Shown in pieces: positions 1-5,431 of a DNA stretch of 7,575 nt. The notes beneath the pieces are model-generated. The model was not told where the DNA came from and ran no database searches. It saw nothing but the letters and a program-made list of their open reading frames with translations. A program made the position numbers and the translations under genes. The DNA is taken from the NCBI GenBank assembly GCA_017848155.1, contig JAGAKC010000298.1, forward strand, positions 1 to 7,575, read 5' to 3'. The DNA comes from Oscillospiraceae bacterium (GTDB lineage Bacteria; Bacillota; Clostridia; Oscillospirales; Ruminococcaceae). Each line of letters starts with the position of its first letter. The first letter of the stretch is position 1.

Positions 1-22
1 AACATCCGCACTGCCCGCACTC

Positions 23-43
23 ATTGGCGGCGATGCCGCCAAT
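23..43. repeat. Perfect inverted repeat, 8-bp stem
   Basis: ATTGGCGG (23-30) pairs exactly with CCGCCAAT (36-43) around a 5-base loop. There is no T-run after it on either strand, so it is not a standard terminator. It is the first of five consecutive hairpins that end in the terminator at 152-179. Confidence 0.75.
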
Positions 44-44
44 T

Positions 45-60
45 CGCACAGTTGTGCGGA
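45..60. repeat. Hairpin CGCAC/GTGCG with a competing upstream partner
   Basis: CGCAC (45-49) pairs with GTGCG (54-58) over a 4-base loop. The same 3' arm, extended to GTGCGGA (54-60), is also the exact complement of TCCGCAC at 5-11. The two pairings are mutually exclusive. The alternative would enclose the 23-43 hairpin. Confidence 0.55.
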
Positions 61-68
61 TAGAAGTT

Positions 69-99
69 ATTTTTCCGACGCACATGTCGTCGGAAAAAT
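69..99. repeat. Perfect 12-bp inverted repeat
   Basis: ATTTTTCCGACG (69-80) pairs base for base with CGTCGGAAAAAT (88-99) around a 7-base loop. The stem has a GC core with A/T ends, so from either strand the 3' arm ends in A's and not in U's. That makes it a poor intrinsic terminator even though it is a strong hairpin. A role as a structural RNA stem or protein-binding dyad is equally possible. Confidence 0.75.
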
Positions 100-110
100 T
101 TATTTAAAAC

Positions 111-125
111 GCCTACTTCGTAGGC
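111..125. repeat. Hairpin GCCTAC-TTC-GTAGGC
   Basis: A 6-bp perfect stem (111-116 with 120-125) closes a 3-base loop and is followed by an A-run (126-131). Read from the minus strand, the A-run before the hairpin becomes a T-run only on the 5' side, at 106-109. It is the fourth hairpin of the array. Confidence 0.6.
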
Positions 126-151
126 AAAAAATGTAGTTCTTTGACACACAG

Positions 152-179
152 ATTCCGCCATGAAAGTGGCGGAATTTTT
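152..179 (+). terminator. Rho-independent terminator of an upstream transcript
   Basis: ATTCCGCCA (152-160) pairs perfectly with TGGCGGAAT (167-175) around a 6-base loop. The T-run at 175-179 follows directly. This is the classic intrinsic terminator arrangement for rightward transcription. No gene inside the window ends here, so the transcript must begin to the left of the window or be the noncoding stem-loop region itself. Confidence 0.8.
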
Positions 180-207
180 GACCATCGGACAGGTCGTTTC
201 TGAAAGC

Positions 208-239
208 TTTTCAACCGGTGTAAAAAAACCCGTTGAAAA
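208..239. repeat. Inverted repeat TTTTCAAC/GTTGAAAA
   Basis: An 8-bp perfect stem (208-215 with 232-239) is followed inward by one C/C mismatch and a further GGT/ACC pairing (217-219 with 228-230), with an A-rich 8-base loop. It lies about 45 bases upstream of the promoter for the gene at 388 and could be an operator or part of the region's RNA structure. Confidence 0.55.
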
Positions 240-246
240 CAATTGC

Positions 247-280
247 TATTTTGTTGAAACTTATGAAGTTCAGCAAAATA
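247..280. promoter_or_regulatory. 12-bp dyad abutting the -35 box (candidate operator)
   Basis: The arm at 247-258 (TATTTTGTTGAA) pairs with 269-280 (TTCAGCAAAATA), with a single G-T wobble in RNA, which is one mismatch as a DNA palindrome. It ends two bases before the -35 hexamer at 282-287. The position is that expected of a binding site for a dimeric regulator of the downstream promoter. No regulator gene is visible in the window. Confidence 0.45.
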
Positions 281-281
281 C

Positions 282-310
282 TTGAATTTTTCGGGCTTTT
301 GATATACAAT
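282..310 (+). promoter_or_regulatory. Sigma-A type promoter for the 388-2300 operon
   Basis: TTGAAT (-35, 282-287) and TACAAT (-10, 305-310) are separated by exactly 17 bases. Transcription would start near 317, leaving a 5' UTR of about 70 bases. Confidence 0.7.
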
Positions 311-344
311 ATAAATTAGGCGCATTGCGCATTAATGTTCAGTC

Positions 345-360
345 GGCGGTCCTGTCCGCC
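345..360 (+). promoter_or_regulatory. 5' UTR hairpin GGCGG/CCGCC
   Basis: A 5-bp GC stem (345-349 with 356-360) with a 6-base loop sits about 28 bases into the predicted transcript and 11 bases before the ribosome binding site AGGAGG (372-377). It may protect the 5' end of the mRNA or modulate translation. It has a positional counterpart at 5381-5398. Confidence 0.5.
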
Positions 361-387
361 ATCATATATTCAGGAGGATCCTAAACC

Positions 388-1356
388 ATGGTAAAGAAGA
401 TAAGAAAGGCTGCCCTCGTTGCTGCAATGATGGCAGTGTTCATGCTTACATTCGCTGTAAGCGCATATGCAGATCTCGTTTCTGTTCCCAGAAAGGCAGA
501 CGTTGACTGCGAGGTCATCGGCAGTATCGCCGCAGACGGCGCTATGACCGTCAAGGCAGAGGTAATGGCTGATGTCAACCAGTCCATCAACTACACCATC
601 AAGGGCGACGCTCTTGACCCCGAATTCTGGAACCAGTCGGGCGCTTACGTGGAGATAGACCTGACGCTTGAAACAGAAAGCTCCACCGTTTTCGCTATAC
701 TCCCCGCATTCGGCAAGGGCTGGAAGTGGGTAAATCCCTCCGTGTGGGACACAAAGCTCCAGTACGGCAAGACCATCACCCTGAGAGAGCCGCTTTCTAC
801 ATACTACAGCTCTTTTAAAGAGGCTGACCCCATGACTCTCCGTTTACAGATAGGCTCCACAGCGACCTCTACCGAAACTGTTCAGATATCCGTTTCGGGT
901 CTCAGATTCGTCGGTGTAGGCTCCACACCTGCAACAACAACTACCACAGCGGCTACGACTACCACCACCGCCGCTACCACCACGACAGAGGCTACCACCA
1001 CGACGACAGCCGCTACGACCACCACTCCCGCAGAGGCCGAGCCTGAGGTGACAGAGCCCGAGGAGAGCGAGCCTGCCGATACAGAGGCCACAGAGCCGAC
1101 AGAGAGCGAGCCTGAGGAGAGCAAGCCTGCCGACACGACAGCTTCACAGACCACATCCGAGGAGAGCAAGGCAGAGGCGACCACCGCCGCCACATCTCCC
1201 TCCACCACAAAGCCTGCTACCACATTTGCTTCCGCTGAGTCCGATGACCCCGAAAGCCCCGTGGGCATGATAATCGTTATCGTGATCGTTGCCGTTGTCA
1301 TCACAGCCGGCGCTATCGTAGGCTACACCATCTACAAAAAGAAGAAGTATTATTGA
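388..1356 (+). CDS. Secreted, Thr-rich, membrane-anchored surface protein
   Basis: This 322-residue protein is of unknown function. Residues 1-28 form a signal peptide: a basic start (MVKKIRK), a hydrophobic core and an Ala-X-Ala cleavage site ending SAYA. Residues about 29-178 form a globular, probably beta-rich ectodomain with many aromatic residues, for example GKGWKW, which could suit carbohydrate binding, though I recognise no family. Residues about 179-213 are runs of Thr broken by Ala pairs, a likely O-glycosylated mucin-like stalk. An acidic Glu/Pro/Ser stretch follows, with EPEESEPAD and EPEESKPAD as near repeats. Residues about 292-316 are a single transmembrane helix ending in KKKKYY. 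There is no LPXTG-like motif, so the anchor is the membrane itself. The start is supported by AGGAGG at 372-377, 10 bases upstream. The next gene begins 41 bases downstream with no terminator between, so the two probably form an operon. Confidence 0.85.
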   Translation: MVKKIRKAALVAAMMAVFMLTFAVSAYADLVSVPRKADVDCEVIGSIAADGAMTVKAEVMADVNQSINYTIKGDALDPEFWNQSGAYVEIDLTLETESSTVFAILPAFGKGWKWVNPSVWDTKLQYGKTITLREPLSTYYSSFKEADPMTLRLQIGSTATSTETVQISVSGLRFVGVGSTPATTTTTAATTTTTAATTTTEATTTTTAATTTTPAEAEPEVTEPEESEPADTEATEPTESEPEESKPADTTASQTTSEESKAEATTAATSPSTTKPATTFASAESDDPESPVGMIIVIVIVAVVITAGAIVGYTIYKKKKYY

Positions 1357-1397
1357 TATCACTTTCGATGTACGTATAACAGAAGGGAAACGTTGCG

Positions 1398-2300
1398 ATG
1401 GATAAGCTTGTTGCTTTTTTCAAGAATAAATGGCTCAAGAGAGGCGTGGCGCTTGTCTGCTGGTCATACACGTGGATGCTTTGCTGGGTGACATGGCTGT
1501 ATTTCGCCTTCTTTATCGAGTACGAAAACCCCACCTCGCTTTTTATCCTGTACGTGTTCATCAACGTGGCTGCGCTGGGTCTTATGATCTACACAAGACG
1601 TCAGGTCATCACCATGATAAACTGCATGGTGATACCGCCGATCGTTTTCCTGCTGGTGCTTTTCGGCTTCGGAAACTGGTACCTTATCCTGCCGCCTGTG
1701 TGCGTGATGGTGGCGATGTTCTTTATCAATACCGCACATGAAACTTTAAAGACCGTGCTCGGCACGATATATCTGCTGATGTTCGTTATCGGCATCGCAG
1801 GCTACCTCGGCGTAAACATGCTGATCGGTTCGTTCACATTTACGGGAGTAGACCTTTCGCTTCGTGACAACGACTATGAAAAGGTGTCACCCTCGGGCGA
1901 CTACAGGATAGTACGCTATATCGACAAGCCCTCGGGCGACCGCCGCACCGCCATGTACTACATCGAGTACACGGGCGATGATACGGAGATACCCTTCGGC
2001 TTCTGCAAGAAGATATTCGGATGCAGGCATCAGTTCTCATCCCAGTACACGGGCAAGAGCGACGACCCCATCGACTGGATCGAGGTCACCATCAACGGCA
2101 TCGAAACAGAGATGCTGAGCGTTGAGGGCAGCTTAAGAGAGAATCCCTACCTTAAACAGCCTGTGGGCGAAACAGAGGACTCAGGCGACCTTAGTTCGGT
2201 GCCTGCCTGTGATGATACAGCCGAGGCAGCTACCTCGGACGCTACCGCACAGAGCGGTGAAACATCGGACACAACAGTGCAGACCGCAGAGGCTGCGTGA
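1398..2300 (+). CDS. Five-helix membrane protein with extracellular C-terminal domain
   Basis: This is a 300-residue integral membrane protein. The first 17 residues are basic and probably cytoplasmic. Hydrophobic segments follow at about 18-39, 48-66, 71-90, 94-111 and 119-143, which would place the C-terminal half outside the cell. That half (about 150-245) contains SPSGDYRIVRY near residue 164, two cysteines six residues apart (C203, C209) that could form a disulfide, and DWIEVTINGIE near 226-236. This pattern recalls the DUF5412 type of small Gram-positive membrane-associated domain; the resemblance is from memory and weak. The tail after about 255 is Ser/Thr/Ala-rich and disordered. The start has AGAAGGG at 1381-1387. 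Being co-transcribed with the preceding surface protein, the two may act together at the envelope, but no function can be assigned. Confidence 0.8.
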   Translation: MDKLVAFFKNKWLKRGVALVCWSYTWMLCWVTWLYFAFFIEYENPTSLFILYVFINVAALGLMIYTRRQVITMINCMVIPPIVFLLVLFGFGNWYLILPPVCVMVAMFFINTAHETLKTVLGTIYLLMFVIGIAGYLGVNMLIGSFTFTGVDLSLRDNDYEKVSPSGDYRIVRYIDKPSGDRRTAMYYIEYTGDDTEIPFGFCKKIFGCRHQFSSQYTGKSDDPIDWIEVTINGIETEMLSVEGSLRENPYLKQPVGETEDSGDLSSVPACDDTAEAATSDATAQSGETSDTTVQTAEAA

Positions 2301-2313
2301 CCTATTACATGCC

Positions 2314-2346
2314 GGACGGCTTTGGCATTTGCTTGGCCGTCCTTTT
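2314..2346 (+). terminator. Probable terminator of the 388-2300 operon
   Basis: GGACGGC (2314-2320) pairs perfectly with GCCGTCC (2336-2342), followed by TTTT (2343-2346). The loop is long at 15 bases and the T-run is short and then interrupted by GG, so some readthrough into the next gene is possible. Confidence 0.6.
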
Positions 2347-2376
2347 GGTATTTTATTCTGTAGTTTCTGGTACGAA

Positions 2377-2401
2377 TGCCGTCGGATTTCGTCGGGCGGC
2401 A
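2377..2401 (+). promoter_or_regulatory. Hairpin just ahead of the 2426 gene's ribosome binding site
   Basis: TGCCGTC (2377-2383) pairs with GGCGGCA (2395-2401) with one G-U wobble around an 11-base loop. It ends ten bases before the AAAGGAG at 2411-2417. No good promoter is seen between the terminator at 2346 and this point; only a weak extended -10-like TGGTACGAA occurs at 2368-2376. The gene may rely on that or on readthrough. Confidence 0.35.
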
Positions 2402-2425
2402 CAATAGTGTAAAGGAGCAATTACC

Positions 2426-5233
2426 TTGGATAGAACGCTTCATATTGTCGGTAAAAATTCAGGCGAGATCTTCCTGATGAAATATCCCCGTTCGCTGCTG
2501 ATATTCTGCGACTATGACCTGACCTATTTTGCGGAGAACGCCATCGCTGTGTGCGATGAGGGACTTAAGGCAGGAGAGCTTGATTTTGACAGAGTGACGG
2601 AGCTGAGAAATTCGCTCAAGAGCGCTCATATCTACATCGAGCACAACATCCGCACCACCTATGACAAGATAGTGCTGGACTGCTGGATAGACTACGTCTG
2701 CCGCAGGGACAACGTGGGCACAGGCTCGCTGTGGAACCGTTTCATGCCCTGCAACAACGCCTTTGAAAAGGCAGTTTTCATGCGCCTTTGCGAGTACCGC
2801 TACAACCGTGCCATCAACGAATGGCTGAACCTTGTGCGTGTGCAGGACTACGCAAAGAGCAAGATGAACTTCATCTTCTCCGCCGACCTCAACAGCGCCG
2901 CAGAAGCCGCTTCACGCCGCAACTACTTCGACCTTATGTTCAGCGTTACCGCCCGTGAGCTTGGCTGCCGCATCGAGGACCTTGGCGTAATCAAGACCTT
3001 TTCCGTGGGCAGAGTGCCCTCCTCGCCGTTCATCTACTCGAATATCTCTAAGGACGTGGTGAAGAACCTGCTGTCCGATTTCGACTACTCCGAGGACTAC
3101 TCCGACACCGAGAATTACGGCGGCGCAGCTGACCAGATAGCTATGGATGCGTTCGCATACATGAAATCGGGACTCCAGAACGAGTTCTCCAGCTACAACA
3201 TCTCCAGGAGCGAGATGGAAAATGCTCCCACAAGGGTGTACATGCCCGTGGGTCTTAAAGCGGTGGTGGACCTCGAGATAGACGCACTCATCGACAGCGG
3301 CGGATGGCTCTCACGGTGCAGACGCTGCGGACGGTACTTCGTCCGTGACGAGAAGCACACGGAGCAGTACTGCTCCCTGTTCAACCCGGGCGGCAAGACC
3401 TGCCTGCAGATATACGAGATGGAGCACCCGAAGAGCAACATCACCCCAGAGCTTCAGCGTAGCTTCCGTGAGATAACCGACGAGATGTACGCACGTGTGG
3501 ACAGCTCCATGAGCCTTGAGGAGTACGAGAGCTGGAAGGTGTATCTTGACGCACTCTACGGCAAGGTGGACAAGGGCGAGATACCGCCTGACGAGCTGGA
3601 AGCGTTCATCATCTACTCCCGTTCGCTGGACATCTCACGCAGCAACCCCGTGACCGAGGTTCACAAGCGTGAGCCTGAGGCGGCTCCCGTGCGTGAGCGT
3701 GTCGTGAAGCCGTTCATTCCCGAGAGGATAGACCGCAGCGAGCTTTATGCGCAGCAGCCGCAGAAGCCTGTAAAGGAGGAAGAGCCTGACGAGTACGAGC
3801 CGCAGCGCAAGTCAAAGGGCTTCTTCACATCTCCCACGGTGCAGCGTCAGCGCTCCATGGAGAGTGCGCCGATGACACGCCTTATAAGGGCGGAGCAGTC
3901 GGCGGAGGTGCTGTCCCGTGGCAGCACTCAGGGCGGCTTTACGCCGTTCGGTCAGACAGAGCCGATACGTCCGCAGCGTACAGAGCGTACAGAGCGTACA
4001 CGGCAGAGCTATTCCCGTCCGCATGACAGCGGCGATATATACCGTGGGGAGGAGTTCACTCCGCACGGCGACTTTTCACGTGCTCCCGAAAGACGTGAGC
4101 AGGCGCCGCAGCGTCCGCAGTATCCGCCCGAGCCTGATGTGACGGCGGAGAGTGCGCCGCAGGGCTTCCGTCCGTTTGGTGCACAGGACTTTTCTGCGCC
4201 TGACTTCTCAAAGCAGGAGAGCAGACAGCCTGCCACGGAGCAGGATTTCGACTTCTCACGCATAGGCGAGAAGCTGAAGGAGCTTCAGGAGCTGGAAAGG
4301 CAGGAGGAGCGCAGAGCAGCGCCTGCTGCACCAGCAGTACCAACAGCACCAGCAGCACCCGAGCCTGATGAAAGCAGCTTCGACCTTTTCGGCGACATAA
4401 AATACGACGCAGGCGACAGCCTTGAAAGCTACGGCAATGTGTTCGACCTTGAGCGTGACGGAGTGCAGGAGCCTGCTGCACCCGTTCAGCCTGTTCAGCC
4501 CGTTCAGCGTGAGGAAAGGGACGAGCCGTCCGCACAGCAAAGACCAAAGGTGATAAGAAAGAACGCAGCTGCGATATCCGCCTACGGAAAGATATCGGGT
4601 GCGCCCGTAGTCACCGCCGCACCGCAGCGTAAGGAACCGTCCGCACCGCAGCTGACAGCGCCTGCCGCCGACCACCAGCCGTTCAGGGATGTGGGAGATA
4701 TCTTCGATGTGCTGGAGAAGTCCGACCTGAACGACCTTGGAAATTCTAACGATTTGAACAATTTGAACAATTTGAACAGCTCGAACGATATGAGTAACTC
4801 GGGCGGCTCGGGAGCGGCTCAGCAGGACGACAGCTACTTCGTATTCGACAGAAAGACAGAGCCTGAAAAGCCTGTGAAGCCTGTAGAGAAGCCTGTAAAA
4901 GAGCCTGACGACGATGTACGTGAGTATGTGCCCCGTGAGGAGGTGCGTGAGTACGTTCCAAGAAAGAAGCAGTCCGTATCCTCTGCATCCTCTGCATCCT
5001 CTGCACATTCGGAGCCGCCTGTTGAGCGGTCTGTGCCCGAAAAGGTGACCACCGACAATGCGCCCAGCGGCATCTGGACGGAGGAGCGCAATCTCTTCCC
5101 CGACAGACCGTCCGAGGAGGAGCTGGAGATGCTGAAGGAAAAGAAGAAGGCAAAGAGCAACAAGACCCAGCGCCTTTTCGACGCCATCATGCGTGAGCCG
5201 GAGGATAATCCCAACATGCGCCGCAGAAAATAA
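2426..5233 (+). CDS. Zinc-ribbon-like protein with long disordered tail
   Basis: This 935-residue hypothetical protein starts with TTG; the start is supported by AAAGGAG (2411-2417) eight bases upstream, and the next in-frame Met is residue 18. There is no signal peptide or membrane helix, so it is probably cytoplasmic. Residues 1 to about 400 appear folded. They include a four-cysteine knuckle C298-X2-C301-X14-C316-X9-C326 in RCRRCGRYFVRDEKHTEQYC and the residues after it, which resembles the metal-binding segment of DUF6076-type proteins. That assignment is from memory and tentative. From about 402 to 900 the chain is low-complexity, rich in Pro, Glu, Gln, Arg, Ser and Ala, with five separate short tandem repeats (3976-4000, 4481-4507, 4742-4786, 4861-4907, 4979-5005). 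The last 30 residues are strongly basic and end RRRK. The fold suggests a nucleic-acid or protein-binding scaffold, but no function is assigned. Confidence 0.85.
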   Translation: MDRTLHIVGKNSGEIFLMKYPRSLLIFCDYDLTYFAENAIAVCDEGLKAGELDFDRVTELRNSLKSAHIYIEHNIRTTYDKIVLDCWIDYVCRRDNVGTGSLWNRFMPCNNAFEKAVFMRLCEYRYNRAINEWLNLVRVQDYAKSKMNFIFSADLNSAAEAASRRNYFDLMFSVTARELGCRIEDLGVIKTFSVGRVPSSPFIYSNISKDVVKNLLSDFDYSEDYSDTENYGGAADQIAMDAFAYMKSGLQNEFSSYNISRSEMENAPTRVYMPVGLKAVVDLEIDALIDSGGWLSRCRRCGRYFVRDEKHTEQYCSLFNPGGKTCLQIYEMEHPKSNITPELQRSFREITDEMYARVDSSMSLEEYESWKVYLDALYGKVDKGEIPPDELEAFIIYSRSLDISRSNPVTEVHKREPEAAPVRERVVKPFIPERIDRSELYAQQPQKPVKEEEPDEYEPQRKSKGFFTSPTVQRQRSMESAPMTRLIRAEQSAEVLSRGSTQGGFTPFGQTEPIRPQRTERTERTRQSYSRPHDSGDIYRGEEFTPHGDFSRAPERREQAPQRPQYPPEPDVTAESAPQGFRPFGAQDFSAPDFSKQESRQPATEQDFDFSRIGEKLKELQELERQEERRAAPAAPAVPTAPAAPEPDESSFDLFGDIKYDAGDSLESYGNVFDLERDGVQEPAAPVQPVQPVQREERDEPSAQQRPKVIRKNAAAISAYGKISGAPVVTAAPQRKEPSAPQLTAPAADHQPFRDVGDIFDVLEKSDLNDLGNSNDLNNLNNLNSSNDMSNSGGSGAAQQDDSYFVFDRKTEPEKPVKPVEKPVKEPDDDVREYVPREEVREYVPRKKQSVSSASSASSAHSEPPVERSVPEKVTTDNAPSGIWTEERNLFPDRPSEEELEMLKEKKKAKSNKTQRLFDAIMREPEDNPNMRRRK
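3976..4000 (+). repeat. 9-bp tandem repeat (GCGTACAGA, 2.8 copies)
   Basis: Units at 3976-3984 and 3985-3993 are identical and a third begins at 3994. In frame they encode repeated Thr-Glu-Arg within the disordered tail. Confidence 0.8.
4481..4507 (+). repeat. 9-bp tandem repeat (CCYGTTCAG, 3 copies)
   Basis: Three units at 4481-4489, 4490-4498 and 4499-4507 differ only at one C/T position and encode Pro-Val-Gln three times. Confidence 0.8.
4742..4786 (+). repeat. 9-bp tandem repeat (AATTTGAAC-like, about 4-5 copies)
   Basis: The central units at 4760-4768 and 4769-4777 are identical. The flanking units at 4751-4759 and 4778-4786 are degenerate, as is a possible further one at 4742-4750. 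They encode an Asn/Leu-rich run. This AT-rich patch stands out in an otherwise GC-richer gene. Confidence 0.8.
4861..4907 (+). repeat. Imperfect Lys-Pro-Val repeat
   Basis: The element AAGCCTGT recurs at three irregularly spaced positions within this stretch, giving KPVKPVEKPVKEP. It is immediately followed (4919-4963) by two copies of a REYVPR-encoding unit. Confidence 0.65.
4979..5005 (+). repeat. 9-bp tandem repeat (TCCTCTGCA, 3 copies)
   Basis: Three identical units at 4979-4987, 4988-4996 and 4997-5005 encode Ser-Ser-Ala three times. Confidence 0.85.
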
Positions 5234-5234
5234 A

Positions 5235-5261
5235 TTGCCTAAATACGGCTCGGTTAGGTAA
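5235..5261 (+). terminator. Weak candidate terminator after the 935-codon gene
   Basis: TTGCCTAA (5235-5242) pairs with TTAGGTAA (5254-5261), one pair being a G-U wobble, around an 11-base loop. It lies immediately after the stop codon. No proper T-run follows, only ATTTTAT near 5266-5272, so efficient termination is uncertain. Confidence 0.35.
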
Positions 5262-5296
5262 CTGAATTTTATAGTAATTGTTGGAAATGCATAAAA

Positions 5297-5352
5297 ACAG
5301 CGTTGTGGAAACGATTAAATTTGCGCAAAAATACAATTGAAAAAAACGCTGT
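5297..5352. promoter_or_regulatory. Widely spaced inverted repeat ACAGCGTT/AACGCTGT overlapping a promoter
   Basis: ACAGCGTT (5297-5304) is the exact inverse of AACGCTGT (5345-5352). The right arm falls in the spacer between the -35 and -10 boxes, so a protein bound there would cover the promoter. It may be a pair of operator half-sites; chance occurrence is also possible. Confidence 0.35.
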
Positions 5353-5365
5353 AATAAGATAAAAT
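5337..5365 (+). promoter_or_regulatory. Strong sigma-A type promoter for the 5432 gene
   Basis: TTGAAA (-35, 5337-5342) and TAAAAT (-10, 5360-5365) are exactly 17 bases apart. Transcription would start near 5372, giving a 5' UTR of about 60 bases. Confidence 0.75.
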
Positions 5366-5380
5366 ATATACAGGACTATC

Positions 5381-5398
5381 GTGTGGGGCGACCCATGC
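5381..5398 (+). promoter_or_regulatory. 5' UTR hairpin with GCGA tetraloop
   Basis: GTGTGGG (5381-5387) pairs with CCCATGC (5392-5398), including two G-U wobbles, around GCGA, a GNRA-type tetraloop. It would form roughly ten bases from the predicted transcript start, a usual place for mRNA-stabilising hairpins of highly expressed genes. The ribosome binding site GGAGG (5418-5422) lies clear of it. Confidence 0.55.
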
Positions 5399-5431
5399 TG
5401 GTTTCAATAATTTTTTTGGAGGATTTTCATT

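Larger units (their letters stand above)
1..387. other. Gene-free leader region packed with inverted repeats
   Basis: No credible coding region is seen on either strand. What fills the stretch is a succession of short perfect or near-perfect inverted repeats: 23-43, 45-58, 69-99, 111-125, 152-175, 208-239, 247-280 and 345-360. The 152-175 hairpin is followed by a T-run and should end transcription arriving from the left. The 247-280 dyad abuts the -35 box of the promoter for the gene at 388. The 345-360 hairpin lies within that gene's predicted 5' UTR. Bases 1-180 may therefore be the 3' end of an upstream transcript or a structured noncoding RNA, while 181-387 is the regulatory region of the surface-protein operon. 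This division is inferred. Confidence 0.7.

Noticed and set aside
186..358. Eight-base complementarity between CGGACAGG (186-193) and CCTGTCCG (351-358)
   Set aside because: The left element lies upstream of the predicted transcription start, so the two would not be in the same RNA, and an 8-base match in a region this rich in GC hairpins is expected by chance.
882..1304. 140-codon minus-strand frame rich in Val and Ala
   Set aside because: It is the complement of the Thr/Ala triplet runs of the surface-protein stalk, so its composition is fully explained by the plus-strand gene.
4256..5008. 250-codon open frame on the minus strand
   Set aside because: It lies entirely inside the disordered, repeat-rich part of the 935-codon gene. 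The product is a low-complexity Cys/Leu/Arg mix that mirrors the plus-strand repeats, and there is no ribosome binding site or promoter.
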